From a virus: DNA of 39,917 bases. Location of the stretch: the IMG/VR virus record IMGVR_UViG_3300031521_000165, positions 1-39,917 of that record. One strand, written 5' to 3'. Numbering within the stretch: position 1 is the first letter of the stretch; each line of letters opens with the position of its first letter. Shown here piece after piece: positions 22,726 through 32,694 of this stretch. The position numbers and the translations under genes are program-made. The notes below the pieces were generated by a model. That model was not told where the DNA came from. It was given only the letters and a program-made list of their open reading frames with translations, and did no database searches.

Positions 22726-24750
22726 CTATAAAAGGGCTCTTAGTCTCGAATAGTAAGAATCTGCACATTGTTTATACCCCGAAGTATCAGGGTGTACACT
22801 GTCAGTATATTGATATTCTTGATCTGTTACTCTAGATGAAATATTTATTAATTGGCGAGGATATCCGAATTTCCTGTCTACAAATAAAAAATTTGGAGAT
22901 AAAAATACATTTGGAAATGATACGTTGTTTTCGAAAGTAGTTACAATCAACTTCATTAATTTTAGCATATTACTAACATATACCTCATAACTTGATGTTG
23001 CGTTAAAATGTAAAGCCCAACCATCTTTATTTTCTGCTGTATATGGAGTCATTGATAATATTATCTTAGCAGATGGGTACCCATAGGTTGGATCAAGTAT
23101 GTTATTAATAATAGTTGTATATCTTGCTATTACATCCGAAGGATTTCCACCATCCTTAAGGTCATTGATACCAAGCTGGATAAATACATAATCGATTCTA
23201 TCAGAACCGCCGAAAAATGAGTTATTTAGCATCCATTTTTTTAAGTTATTCCTTGATAAAGATGAATCCCAAAATGGATTTGGATAAGCACCTCCAGAAA
23301 CTAAAAACATATCTGTAGAATAACCAGAATGCCCCTCGTGTTTAATTGGAGAAATTCCGTTATTTCCTAAAAATAATGGAGTAATTCCACCATCTGTAAT
23401 TATTTTGCTATTCAATTCTAAAAGCATTTCGTATTTTTGTCTGCCCGTCCCAAGATAGTCAGTTAAGTAGCTATCTGTGGTACTATCCCCAATGGGTAAT
23501 ATTTGCTTTACTCCTGATCCTGCTGTTTTAGAAACAACATTTAAAGTTATTGTTTTTGTTTCAATAATTAAGTTTTCTGAATTTCTAATATTCAAGGTCA
23601 AGCTTGCCGTTCCAGTTGTTGTAGGTGTGTATCTGTACGACCTTTCCATCGATTTTCCGACAGAACACACACAATCTAGTCTTAAATCATATTTATTATA
23701 TGGTAAAATACTACTATACCACAAGTTAAATTCAACGCCTACTGCTATGTATATATTTTTTGGCACTACTGATAGAATATCTGACGTATTTGAAGTGAAT
23801 ACAGCATTTGAATTTAGTGTATACCCTCCTGATAATATTAATACCTGATTGTAACTAGAAGAATCAAACCAATTAGATCTATATGAATTTCCGGCATTTA
23901 TCTCTAACATTAGCATTCCATTCTTCTGAACAGAATATCTAGAAGGTAGACCTCTATTATATAATACTAATGCATCAGAATGTGTTTTTTCAATATTAAA
24001 TATTCTAATATAGAATATATCAGATAGAAAGTATTGAGATGTACCTGCATATGACCCAATATTTAGTGTAGATATTCCACTACTATAAGTAACTAATTCA
24101 TCGACAATAAATGAAACTTCTACCCCGTTTATAAATACTGAGTGAGATGTTCCATTAAATGATATAATAATATGAACTTTAGTATTTATATAATCAGTAA
24201 TGTAAAAATATCCTGCGTTAGCAACACCAGCCTTAGATACCATTATTTTCCCATTTGTTATGAAAAACGAAGGGTATCCAATCCCATTTTCCATTATATT
24301 TTGTAACGTATTTACGTTTGTAAGAGATATATACATTTCAACTGCCCAAGTCGCATTTGGATATAGTGAATATGCTGAGACAAGACGAGCATTTCCATTA
24401 GAAAATTTTACTGCTGATATACCTTCATTAAGAGAATTATAAGTTGTAACATCAACAGGAAACTGCTTTTGCCCACTATTCACCCAATTAGCCGCTAGTG
24501 CACCTAAACCATCATTCACATATATATAGCCATCATCTAATGCCATAGCTGCATAGTTTTTGGCTGGAGTTGGATATGCTGCTACTATAGCTGCTTTGGT
24601 AGCTTTAGCATCTTTTGGGATCCAAAGATTTAGTGAGTTTATGTTTGAAATTTTTTCATCAAGTAATCTACCTGCATTGGCTGTTAAACCTTTATTTTTA
24701 GCGGAAGAAGTGAACCCGTCAATTAAATTTTCTCTTAGCGTAGTATCCAT
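22726..24750 (-). CDS. Tailspike/tail fibre with LamG-like and SGNH esterase domains
   Basis: A 674-residue protein. Residues 1-110 probably attach it to the tail. About 115-270 is a jelly-roll, LamG-like region (F-I-N-G-V-E-V-S-F, L-N-I-G-S). Residues 330-410 look Ig-like. Residues 415-674 are an SGNH/GDSL hydrolase: G-D-S with Ser423, a G-I-N-D block (Asn529) and D-S-V-H-P with Asp650 and His653. It likely binds and de-esterifies surface polysaccharide of the host during adsorption. It is much more AT-rich than adjacent tail genes, suggesting recent exchange of the host-range protein. Confidence 0.85.
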   Translation of the reverse strand: MDTTLRENLIDGFTSSAKNKGLTANAGRLLDEKISNINSLNLWIPKDAKATKAAIVAAYPTPAKNYAAMALDDGYIYVNDGLGALAANWVNSGQKQFPVDVTTYNSLNEGISAVKFSNGNARLVSAYSLYPNATWAVEMYISLTNVNTLQNIMENGIGYPSFFITNGKIMVSKAGVANAGYFYITDYINTKVHIIISFNGTSHSVFINGVEVSFIVDELVTYSSGISTLNIGSYAGTSQYFLSDIFYIRIFNIEKTHSDALVLYNRGLPSRYSVQKNGMLMLEINAGNSYRSNWFDSSSYNQVLILSGGYTLNSNAVFTSNTSDILSVVPKNIYIAVGVEFNLWYSSILPYNKYDLRLDCVCSVGKSMERSYRYTPTTTGTASLTLNIRNSENLIIETKTITLNVVSKTAGSGVKQILPIGDSTTDSYLTDYLGTGRQKYEMLLELNSKIITDGGITPLFLGNNGISPIKHEGHSGYSTDMFLVSGGAYPNPFWDSSLSRNNLKKWMLNNSFFGGSDRIDYVFIQLGINDLKDGGNPSDVIARYTTIINNILDPTYGYPSAKIILSMTPYTAENKDGWALHFNATSSYEVYVSNMLKLMKLIVTTFENNVSFPNVFLSPNFLFVDRKFGYPRQLINISSRVTDQEYQYTDSVHPDTSGYKQCADSYYSRLRALL

Positions 24751-24762
24751 TTTAGGAGTTAT

Positions 24763-25908
24763 TTATAATGCGTAAATATTTTGATTTTTATCTGTCACAA
24801 TTTGATTTCCGTTGTCATCTTTCAATAAAAAGTTCTTATTGAATTTTCCAAATGGAGAATAATAAGGCGATTTATTTACAAATTCTATTTTCAATAATAT
24901 TGATTCAGGAGTTGATTTAAGTAGTAAATTTTTTCGGTCGGAAGTAACCAGGCATTCTTGTGCCAAGTTTCCATTTATAAAGGTGATTTCATCTGATGAC
25001 GTTAAGTCATCGATAAACATCAAATCGGAGGTAGATTTATATCCTGTTTCCACTTCAATCACTCCATTTTTAGGAACTCTATTTCGTGTTTTTTGAAGCT
25101 TATTAGTAACTGAATTAAATCTATCATAACTTGATTCATCTCCCGATTGCGATGATTCCGTTGCTTTGCCGGTAACTTCTAAAAATTCGTAAACACCAAG
25201 CGAATTTTTGAACTTAATCAAATAGCTTTCTTCGTTGAACTTATCCGTTATTTTTATCTGAATGATCGTTTCACCATCAATTTTAAAATACAATTTTGTT
25301 ACTAATCCACTTGTAAGCGCATCGAGCCATTCGGGCACGTTAATCATGCATGCAGTACCTATTGAGCTCGAAATTATAAGCTCATCAGAATGTTCTGTTA
25401 TGATTGAAATAGGGCTATCGGTCGGACATAAAAAAAACAAAGCTGTCAGTTCATTTCGGCTCATTGTTATCACATCTTCGTCGGTACGAGTAGTTAGGAT
25501 CCAATTGGAACGTGGATTTAGAAATCTGTAATCGAAAGGATTTGTTTCCTGTTGAGATAAAAAAGTGATAAAGTCATCCGATAATCCTCCCGAAATCACT
25601 TTGGCTATAAAACTATACGCGCTTACGGCTTCAGTTACTGTGTATGAGTTTACAAAATCGGGTAGATTGATTTGGTGTGTAAGTGTAGCGTCGTATTTTA
25701 GGCATACGAGGTTAGCGAGTAAGTCGGAAATATCGAACGATAGTTTCCAAGTTGTAGGACCTATCTTGTAAGGGTGAACGGATATAGCGAACGTTTCGGT
25801 ACCAAATGCGATATTGAAAATACGCATCACACCCGAATCGGTTGTAAACTCGAAACGGATCGGATTGCGAACAAATGAATATGCTGCTGGTGTTGAAACT
25901 GGAGTCAT
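24763..25908 (-). CDS. Tail/baseplate protein
   Basis: A 381-residue beta-rich protein between the distal tail protein and the tailspike. Several Y/F-rich strands (ESYLIKFKNSLGVYEFLEV) and no enzyme motif. Its place and size suit a baseplate hub or tailspike adaptor. It starts a new transcription unit with a late promoter that carries on through the lysis genes. Confidence 0.65.
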   Translation of the reverse strand: MTPVSTPAAYSFVRNPIRFEFTTDSGVMRIFNIAFGTETFAISVHPYKIGPTTWKLSFDISDLLANLVCLKYDATLTHQINLPDFVNSYTVTEAVSAYSFIAKVISGGLSDDFITFLSQQETNPFDYRFLNPRSNWILTTRTDEDVITMSRNELTALFFLCPTDSPISIITEHSDELIISSSIGTACMINVPEWLDALTSGLVTKLYFKIDGETIIQIKITDKFNEESYLIKFKNSLGVYEFLEVTGKATESSQSGDESSYDRFNSVTNKLQKTRNRVPKNGVIEVETGYKSTSDLMFIDDLTSSDEITFINGNLAQECLVTSDRKNLLLKSTPESILLKIEFVNKSPYYSPFGKFNKNFLLKDDNGNQIVTDKNQNIYAL

Positions 25909-25930
25909 GCGCTTTGGTAATTTTATATAG

Positions 25931-25966
25931 CAAAAATAGCCGAAAGCGCATGACGGTTAAAGGACA
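25931..25966 (-). promoter_or_regulatory. Late promoter for the tailspike/lysis block
   Basis: TGTCCTTTA (25966..25958), 19 bases, then TATTTTTG (25938..25931), a perfect -7 box. The gene start at 25908 is 23 bases beyond. Same design as the promoters at 726, 31511 and 38098. Confidence 0.7.
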
Positions 25967-25969
25967 AAT

Positions 25970-27856
25970 CTACTCGTACAGTTTAGTAGTTCGGAGGTTG
26001 GCTTCTATCATTTTAATTCCGTTATCTGAAATTTCGTACTTCATATTTTCAACAATTACTGGTTGACCACCTACCAGTTTTTGTTGTCCTATGTCGAAAT
26101 TTTGAAATTGAACTGGATACAAATTAAAATTGGTAAGAATAGGCTGATAGGAGTTATTGAGTACAACGTTGAATTTTTTCCAAAACGTTTCAAATAATCC
26201 TTTTTCTCCTCCGTATACCATGTGTATATTTCCGTTCGGTTGACCGATATTATTATATGAATGCGTTGATGCAAAAACAAGCTTTTCACTGTATAATTTT
26301 TTTATATCTGTATTTTCGTTTGGATTAGCAACTCCCTGCCCATGAAAAAAACAAAACATTATAGGGCATACATCTGAAGATGATGAATTATCTGCTAATA
26401 AATCATCTTCCACACGTATACTTGTATTCAACATTCGCTTATCTCCTACAAATGGAACTGGATAATAAAATCCTTTCCATCTAGAACCAGATATAGCCGG
26501 TATTATAAGTAAATCTGCATACACCATTGGTATTGCTGTATGTGTTGATTTCATTTCCTGAGCAGTTAAGTCTTTAATCTCATCATAGTAATCGAGTGAA
26601 TCATCTCCAATCGTTGTCATTTTTCCATCCTTAACCTGAAAAATAGTACATAAATTTTTAGAGAAATAGTAGCCATTACTTAGTGTAGTTGTAGCTGAAA
26701 AAATAAGATAATCCATTGGAATGATTGCTTTATTTTCAACTAATTTCTGATAAGTAGAAAAATTGGATTTTACCTGATCGAGAGAATGATCGCACGAAAG
26801 CTTCAGCGATTTATAGCTTTCAATATTATTCACCGGTTCTACCGACACATTTTTTGTAAAATCTGCATCAACGTTATCAATTAATTCATTCATGAACACG
26901 ACTTTTACATCAAGACCGTTATCAGATAGAAAGAAATCACATCCGTAACGTTTTCGTATTCCTTCCAGAAAATCATTTACCGTGCCGGTAGGTACCAGAT
27001 GTTCATAATGAAGTATTCCGGTCATAATTGCATCACAAGTATTATTGAGTATAACCTCTTTTTGTAAATCGGGATATTTAGTCAAATAGTCCTGATTAAG
27101 CGTATACCCAAAATACTGAAACAGATGTGTAAGTACATACGATAGTTTCAGAAATGGAGTAACATTATATCCCATAGGATAATTAATTGTAATATTATCT
27201 ACAGTATCAGTCTGTATATTTTTAGCAATAAGTGGGAAATAAGGCTTTGAATTTTTATCATATATCAAATGACCTAGATCAATAAGCGGAGCATTCAGTA
27301 ATAAGTATTTTGTGTAGGTAAATTGTGAAGATGATGTTTCGCCTACTGCAGGTAACGTAATGGTTCGGCTTTCCATTTTTGTACAAACAGTAAATACAAA
27401 GAAATCATCCACTACATCACCCATCATTACACTTTCGAAGTGATTAAGCCATGCCAACATTTTAGGATTATACGGCAAATTGAAATCATCGCGTACCACG
27501 TTACTGAATACTTTAGGCATAGTAACTTCATTCATTTGCGAATAAAAAATAGATTCGTTGAATAGACATGTAGCCGTTATCATGTTTCGCGAAGCGGAAG
27601 TAACTTGCAATGTTGCCGGGCGTTGGTATAGTCCGGCATTGATAATTATTTTTCGTTTTGGTAAGTATTTATATAGCCTATCAGTGCGATATGGATACTC
27701 CAGCAACTGAAAATTATTATCCGTTGGTGGCAAGGATATCGATAGCGAAACGCTTCCTTTATCGCTCAGAAAAGGATTTGTTTTTTCAATACTCAGTTTG
27801 AATTTAGCGGGCAAATCGTAATCATGCCCGGTTTCGTAGTCTATTAATCGTATCAT
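25970..27856 (-). CDS. Distal tail protein / tail hub
   Basis: A 628-residue protein overlapping the tape measure gene by 4 bases. The N-terminus (M-I-R-L-I-D-Y-E-T-G-H-D-Y-D-L, then I-S-L-P-P-T-D-N-N) resembles distal tail proteins of Bacteroides phages. The middle (about 250-400) has a pattern of hub-type folds, including G-I-R-K-R-Y-G-C-D-F. Position after the tape measure supports the call; exact role is inferred. Confidence 0.7.
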   Translation of the reverse strand: MIRLIDYETGHDYDLPAKFKLSIEKTNPFLSDKGSVSLSISLPPTDNNFQLLEYPYRTDRLYKYLPKRKIIINAGLYQRPATLQVTSASRNMITATCLFNESIFYSQMNEVTMPKVFSNVVRDDFNLPYNPKMLAWLNHFESVMMGDVVDDFFVFTVCTKMESRTITLPAVGETSSSQFTYTKYLLLNAPLIDLGHLIYDKNSKPYFPLIAKNIQTDTVDNITINYPMGYNVTPFLKLSYVLTHLFQYFGYTLNQDYLTKYPDLQKEVILNNTCDAIMTGILHYEHLVPTGTVNDFLEGIRKRYGCDFFLSDNGLDVKVVFMNELIDNVDADFTKNVSVEPVNNIESYKSLKLSCDHSLDQVKSNFSTYQKLVENKAIIPMDYLIFSATTTLSNGYYFSKNLCTIFQVKDGKMTTIGDDSLDYYDEIKDLTAQEMKSTHTAIPMVYADLLIIPAISGSRWKGFYYPVPFVGDKRMLNTSIRVEDDLLADNSSSSDVCPIMFCFFHGQGVANPNENTDIKKLYSEKLVFASTHSYNNIGQPNGNIHMVYGGEKGLFETFWKKFNVVLNNSYQPILTNFNLYPVQFQNFDIGQQKLVGGQPVIVENMKYEISDNGIKMIEANLRTTKLYE

Positions 27857-30800
27857 TTGCGTGCCCCCAATCCTTTGTATTCTTCAGCAAGTGCCGAAGA
27901 TTTTTTAAACTCCCAATAATTTATTTCCGCTTCTATTTTGGTTGATTTCAATTCAGAAAGCCAATTTTCAAGCCCTACGATAAATGAATCATATCTACTT
28001 CCGTTATTTCCTGAAGAATTACTATCACCCGTATATCCACCATCGGCAAAACCTGCAGGCAGCGGGTTTCGCTTGCTGCGTTGCTGCTTTACATTGTCTA
28101 TTTTACGAACATAGGATGCTGTAACAGGATTACGCATTTCTTGAGGTGCTACTACATATTCCTCTCTATGTACATCTCCTGCAACCTCTAATCTGTTACC
28201 ATCACCAGTATAACCACCATCTGAAAATCCGGGGTTATTTACCACCACTTCACCGGATTTATTGCTTGAGCTACTCGATGAACTACTTGAAGAATCAACA
28301 GTCATCGATTTAATTTTATTACGTTCAGCTGCTGCAGCTGCTACTTGTGCTGCAGCTGTACCAACAAGTAATCCAGTCATTGCTACACCGGCCATGATAT
28401 TAAATGGTGCCGGCAATTCCATTGCTGTAGACCATGCATTCATTATACCGGTAGCAGTGGCAACGCCAATTTGTGCTACCTGAATACCAAACTGAGCATC
28501 GGCATATTTCTTTTGTACTTCGAGTTCGGCCACTGCCTGGTCGTGTTGCAGTTTTTCTTTCTTAGCTGCATAATCAGCATCGCTTTCGTTTAGTCCGGCA
28601 AGTCGTTTCTGGTAATCGGCTTGTACGGTTGCTGTTTCGGCACTTTGCAGGGCTGTAACAAAATTGGATCCAGCGGTAACAAGTGAACCAACCTGGTCCG
28701 TAAATTTTTTAGCTGCATTGAGTTTTAATTTCAGTTTTTCGTCCTGAAATTCTTGTTCGGAAAGTAGACCTTCGTCGTACTCTTTTTGTAATGCTGCTTT
28801 CTTTATTTCATACTCACCAAGTATAGAGCCTTTTGCATACTTAGTAGTTATTTTACTTTTTTCAGACTCAAATTTCTCATGCTGTTTAATCTTCTGATCA
28901 TCAATTTGCGCTTGAGTATCGGCAACAGCTTTTTGACTGGCCTGTAATGCTGCAATGTATTCGGGAGTTGCAGCCATTTCGAGTCCGGCCAGCAGATCGT
29001 TGAATTCTTGCTGTGCCTGCAATCGTGCATCAAGCCCTTCCGAATTTATACGATCAACTTCATCATCGTACTGTTTTTTGTTTAGTTTTCCATTGGCAAA
29101 TTCCGATTTTGCATATTGAAGTTTAGCATTGGTAGTAGCTTCAATTGTTTTTAATTGAGCCGTATTTGAACGATTTAGAGAATCTAGAACGGCTTTATCA
29201 ACTGCACTTTCAATATCTTCGCGTTTCTTTTCACTCTGCACTACAATATCAGTCAATATAGCTTGATGCTCTTTGTAAATTATTTCGTATGCTTTTAGTT
29301 TTTCACCTTTCAATCCACTATTTTCGGGTGATTTATCCGATGAAATTCCGGTATCTTTTTTCAACCGGGCATAACGGGCATTTTCGGCATCAATGGTAAT
29401 TTTTTGCACATTAGAGATATATAATTCTTCCAATCGCAATTTTTCGTCCAGCTGCTCTTTCGTCAGATTTACCAATTCTTTTCCAAATAAATCAGCAGTT
29501 TTTAGACGAACGTTATTATCTTGTTCCTCTGCTTTGAGTTGTTTTGATGCATCTTCGAAAATACGTTGACGAGCTGCCAATTGATCATCCAATATCTTTT
29601 TAGCTGCTTTTGAAGCATCTTCTAGTTTCTTTCTAAGCTTTTCCTGTTTTTTTATTTCATCGTCGGTAAGTTCCTTTTCTAATTTATTATTAGTTCTGAT
29701 TACTCTTTGTAGTTCCTGCTTTGCTTCACCTTGTACGCGAATAGAAGTCACTTGTTTTTCAACTAACCTATCAATTTCATCGCCTACCGTTTTGTTATAT
29801 TTATGGAAGAATGCAGCCATATTTTTTACTGAGTTTCCTGTTTTAGCTTCGAGCGCATCCAGTTGTTTTGATGCATTTGCACCAGCTACAGCATTTGTTC
29901 CACCAAATGAACCTCCTGTAGATCCGGATGTATTCATTATACCTTCTAGATCCGCTTTATGTTTCAAATAAGATTTAGTAGATGCCATTAAAGCCTGAAA
30001 ATCTTTCTTATTATAATTTTCCATGAAAGTTTCATATTCACCTTTGCTCATTCCGGTTAAAGATGATATTTTTTTCATTTGATTTTTATAGTCTTTATCG
30101 GCAATATCTTGCTTTAATTTAGCCTCATCTTCAGTCATTTTTACAATTTCCTTACCAGCTTCCAACCGTTTTTTTGTATCTGCGTTCACATTTCGTTGTT
30201 GTTCCAATAAATCTTGTTTTTTATTGAAATTCTTAGCTTCCTCTACCGTTAAAGCCTGTTGTTCCTTTTTAATTTCACCAAGTGTAAGTTTATATTCACG
30301 CCCGGCATTGAATGCTTCAATCATTCCTCTGAATGAAAAATCACCACTTGCAAGTGATTTCAATAGATAATCCCATGAATTAGTGAAACCTTCAATATCA
30401 GCTTTAAATTCTTTTGAAGTAGCACGTGTACTCATCATCACTTCACCAACAAAAGCAAGTGCACCAGCTACTAATCCAATCACAGCTGCATATTTTCCCA
30501 AAGCAGGAATCATACCCATTACATCTCCACTTTTAGCAGCTGAAAGGAAACTACTAAAACTGGCAGCTCCTTTATTCAAAGTATTACTGACATCATCCGT
30601 TTTACTTTTTAGGTTTACTTTTGCCTGAGCAACTGCATTAATTTCTTTTTCTAGTTTTGCGTATTCTTCAGGGTGAAGTACTTTAGAAGTATTATCAAGT
30701 TGCTTCTGTAAATCTTTCTCAGTTTTCATAAGCTGTGTTTTGGTCATATTAGCATAACCCAGCGTTTTTTCATGCTCCTTAATCTTTAGCGTATTATAAG

Positions 30801-31023
30801 CTATAGATTTTGAGTTTTCTTTGTACGAAGCATCAAGGTTTTTCCATGCTTCACTGTTTTTTCTACCTTGAGCTACTAAATCATTCATGTCTTTAAGCAA
30901 TGATTTATTCGATGCAGTCAATTCTTTATTAGCAAGTGTTACCTTGTGAATTTCTTGCTGTGTTTTTGAAGCATCCAGCGAAAGGATCCATTTTATTTCG
31001 TCATCTTTTAATTTTCCAGCCAT
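27853..31023 (-). CDS. Tail tape measure protein
   Basis: A 1056-residue protein that sets tail length. Residues 25-140 and about 430-760 are long charged coiled coils; a hydrophobic segment lies at 178-197, and an Ala/Gly-rich hydrophobic stretch falls at about 860-905. A serine run (near 915) is followed by two copies of a G-F-x-D-G-G-Y-T-G-D motif, which recurs near the end of many tape measure proteins. It is the longest gene of the genome and sits between small tail proteins and the distal tail protein. Confidence 0.93.
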   Translation of the reverse strand: MAGKLKDDEIKWILSLDASKTQQEIHKVTLANKELTASNKSLLKDMNDLVAQGRKNSEAWKNLDASYKENSKSIAYNTLKIKEHEKTLGYANMTKTQLMKTEKDLQKQLDNTSKVLHPEEYAKLEKEINAVAQAKVNLKSKTDDVSNTLNKGAASFSSFLSAAKSGDVMGMIPALGKYAAVIGLVAGALAFVGEVMMSTRATSKEFKADIEGFTNSWDYLLKSLASGDFSFRGMIEAFNAGREYKLTLGEIKKEQQALTVEEAKNFNKKQDLLEQQRNVNADTKKRLEAGKEIVKMTEDEAKLKQDIADKDYKNQMKKISSLTGMSKGEYETFMENYNKKDFQALMASTKSYLKHKADLEGIMNTSGSTGGSFGGTNAVAGANASKQLDALEAKTGNSVKNMAAFFHKYNKTVGDEIDRLVEKQVTSIRVQGEAKQELQRVIRTNNKLEKELTDDEIKKQEKLRKKLEDASKAAKKILDDQLAARQRIFEDASKQLKAEEQDNNVRLKTADLFGKELVNLTKEQLDEKLRLEELYISNVQKITIDAENARYARLKKDTGISSDKSPENSGLKGEKLKAYEIIYKEHQAILTDIVVQSEKKREDIESAVDKAVLDSLNRSNTAQLKTIEATTNAKLQYAKSEFANGKLNKKQYDDEVDRINSEGLDARLQAQQEFNDLLAGLEMAATPEYIAALQASQKAVADTQAQIDDQKIKQHEKFESEKSKITTKYAKGSILGEYEIKKAALQKEYDEGLLSEQEFQDEKLKLKLNAAKKFTDQVGSLVTAGSNFVTALQSAETATVQADYQKRLAGLNESDADYAAKKEKLQHDQAVAELEVQKKYADAQFGIQVAQIGVATATGIMNAWSTAMELPAPFNIMAGVAMTGLLVGTAAAQVAAAAAERNKIKSMTVDSSSSSSSSSSNKSGEVVVNNPGFSDGGYTGDGNRLEVAGDVHREEYVVAPQEMRNPVTASYVRKIDNVKQQRSKRNPLPAGFADGGYTGDSNSSGNNGSRYDSFIVGLENWLSELKSTKIEAEINYWEFKKSSALAEEYKGLGARK

Positions 31024-31049
31024 GGCGGTAGTATTGTATTGTGGTTATA

Positions 31050-31077
31050 GTAGAGACGCACAGCGGTACGTCTCTAC
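31050..31077. repeat. Palindromic repeat element, copy 1
   Basis: A stem-loop GTAGAGACG / CGTCTCTAC around 10 bases, between the tape measure start and the previous gene. Its central 20 bases match 17 of 20 in the element at 36194..36213. I recall very similar GAGACGCAC palindromes scattered through Bacteroidetes genomes. Confidence 0.75.
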
Positions 31078-31084
31078 AGAGGTG

Positions 31085-31486
31085 CTACATTTCAAATTTT
31101 ATTTCTAATTGTTGTCCGGCATCTTCCAGTTGTTTGCGTATAATGGCGCGTATTTCGTCGGTCATACCGTAGCGAAGTGCAGGTAATGTTTCGCCGTACA
31201 GAACGCCCCAAACGGCACGGTTATACAGGTGAAGTTTACCGCGTAATACCCAATTATTTCTAATATCATTAAAGCGTAGGTATTTTAATATGCGAACAGA
31301 AACGCTGAACTTTTGGCTTGCGCCTGTGATACCAAAACTTCGTTCGTTCAGTTTTGCGAACAGCGTACCGGTACGTTCTTTCATTACCTGGTGCGCCACA
31401 TCGCTTTGGATATCGAATATTTTATTCACTCCCTTTCGGAGCGTATCCGTAGCAAACTTGTCTTTGATTATTTCGTCCGATATCAT
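31085..31486 (-). CDS. Hypothetical tail protein, first gene of tail block
   Basis: A 133-residue basic protein (S-R/K-rich, R-A-V-W-G-V-L-Y-G-E). It precedes the tape measure and follows a late promoter by 25 bases. By position it may be a tail completion or chaperone protein; no family recognised. Confidence 0.7.
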   Translation of the reverse strand: MISDEIIKDKFATDTLRKGVNKIFDIQSDVAHQVMKERTGTLFAKLNERSFGITGASQKFSVSVRILKYLRFNDIRNNWVLRGKLHLYNRAVWGVLYGETLPALRYGMTDEIRAIIRKQLEDAGQQLEIKFEM

Positions 31487-31510
31487 ACGCGGTTATTCTT
31501 TTGTTCAATG

Positions 31511-31546
31511 TAAAGATATGGCGGGACGGTTAGCGTATAAAGGACA
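31511..31546 (-). promoter_or_regulatory. Late promoter for the tape measure block
   Basis: TGTCCTTTA (31546..31538), 19 bases, then TATCTTTA (31518..31511), one mismatch from TAnnTTTG. It lies between a strong terminator and the first tail gene, so this block needs its own promoter. Confidence 0.7.
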
Positions 31547-31591
31547 GAATTAGTTGATAGTGGAGAGTTGACAGTTGAAAATGTGGAGATG

Positions 31592-31628
31592 AAAAAAGCC
31601 CCTGACATGATTTGTCAGGGGCTTTTTT
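31592..31628. terminator. Strong bidirectional terminator
   Basis: A perfect 16-bp stem (31592..31607 with 31613..31628), 5-base loop, flanked by A6 and T6. It ends the unit of the 136-residue gene and isolates the tail block. Confidence 0.93.
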
Positions 31629-31649
31629 ATGAATAATCAACTTATAGGT

Positions 31650-32060
31650 TTAGTTTTCTCCTATTCCAAAGTTTTTGCGAATAACGTCATTGATTACGCG
31701 TTTACGTTCCTCAGTATTCATGCTTTTATATGCATCTTTTTTACCGTCTATAGCATTACTTCTTAGTACAGCAGTCATTTCGGCTTCTCCACTTGCTATA
31801 CCATCGTTGTAGCTTTGCATTTCGGGTGAATTGGGATTAGCAATAGCTTCAGCAGTTTCTTCGAGTAGATAAGGTGGTATATGTCCGCGAAGAATTCTAA
31901 TGGCCTGCATTGGATCTAATCCATGTCTACCACATTCGAAAAGGATATCCAATGATGATTTATTGGTGGTATCAAATGGATTTTCTTTTTCTTTTGTTGA
32001 TTTCACAGCTGCTGCTACTGATTCATCAATGGCAGCTTGCAATTCTTCGTCTATTTTCAT
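31650..32060 (-). CDS. Hypothetical protein in its own transcription unit
   Basis: A 136-residue acidic, helical protein (L-F-E-C-G-R-H-G-L-D-P, then Y-N-D-G-I-A-S-G-E-A-E). It has a near-perfect Bacteroidetes promoter 28 bases upstream and a strong terminator 22 bases downstream. Such an independent cassette within a late operon is typical of a cargo (moron) gene that can be expressed from a prophage. Function unknown. Confidence 0.75.
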   Translation of the reverse strand: MKIDEELQAAIDESVAAAVKSTKEKENPFDTTNKSSLDILFECGRHGLDPMQAIRILRGHIPPYLLEETAEAIANPNSPEMQSYNDGIASGEAEMTAVLRSNAIDGKKDAYKSMNTEERKRVINDVIRKNFGIGEN

Positions 32061-32088
32061 AATAACAGTATGTTTTTATAATACTTTG

Positions 32089-32119
32089 CAAATCTATCAC
32101 TTATTTAATTTATTTCAAA
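32089..32119 (-). promoter_or_regulatory. Bacteroidetes consensus promoter for the 136-residue gene
   Basis: TTTG (32119..32116), 19 bases, then TAGATTTG (32096..32089): a full match to both boxes at the usual spacing, without the GTCC extension of late promoters. Suggests recognition by the host primary sigma factor. Confidence 0.75.
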
Positions 32120-32137
32120 CGACAATTATATTTTTAA

Positions 32138-32629
32138 TTATTCCATTTTCAGAACTTTAAGTTCATCATCCATATAAAAAACATAAGATTTAATTTCTAT
32201 ATTACCATCTTTTTGTGCAGATCTAAATTTATGATAAATTACATATCCATCAGTAATTTCTTTATAATTTTTAGATGCTTTATCGTAAATTGGTTTGTAT
32301 TCATTTACCTTATTATTGTAAAATTTTAAGCTGTCATCTATTTGTCCAGGTATAAATAGTTTTTCTGGATCACCTTGCTCTTTTAAATACTCCCATGATT
32401 GTTTACTACGTTTATATTCAAAATATTTATCACTAATCGGTTTTCCAATTTTGGAGTCATCAAATCTAATTGTATTAGGAATCAATTTTCCAAATTCAAC
32501 AGGGTCATAGCTTTTAAAATCATCTAAATTATTTTTAAGATACTCTTTTACCGCTTTTTCAGCTGTATTTTGTCTTGTACAAGAATATAAGCTTAAAAGA
32601 ATAATCGCCAAAACAATAACTTTTTTCAT
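32138..32629 (-). CDS. Prophage-encoded lipoprotein (cargo gene)
   Basis: A 163-residue protein with a short lysine-leading signal and lipobox L-Y-S-C (Cys17), followed by an acidic, lysine-rich mature part with no internal membrane segment. It should be lipid-anchored in the cell envelope. AT-richer than its neighbours, it lies between the SufE terminator and the next promoter and has its own promoter-like boxes. Envelope lipoproteins in prophages often block superinfection or change the surface; that role is inferred. Confidence 0.8.
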   Translation of the reverse strand: MKKVIVLAIILLSLYSCTRQNTAEKAVKEYLKNNLDDFKSYDPVEFGKLIPNTIRFDDSKIGKPISDKYFEYKRSKQSWEYLKEQGDPEKLFIPGQIDDSLKFYNNKVNEYKPIYDKASKNYKEITDGYVIYHKFRSAQKDGNIEIKSYVFYMDDELKVLKME

Positions 32630-32662
32630 ACTTGATAATTTTTGATTGATTAATAATGACTG

Positions 32663-32694
32663 TAAAGATATATATTTTTAAGGAATAATAAAAA
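32663..32694 (-). promoter_or_regulatory. Possible promoter for the lipoprotein gene
   Basis: TATCTTTA (32670..32663), one mismatch from the -7 consensus, lies 19 bases after a TTTT stretch that ends the SufE terminator. The lipoprotein start is at 32629. Confidence 0.45.
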
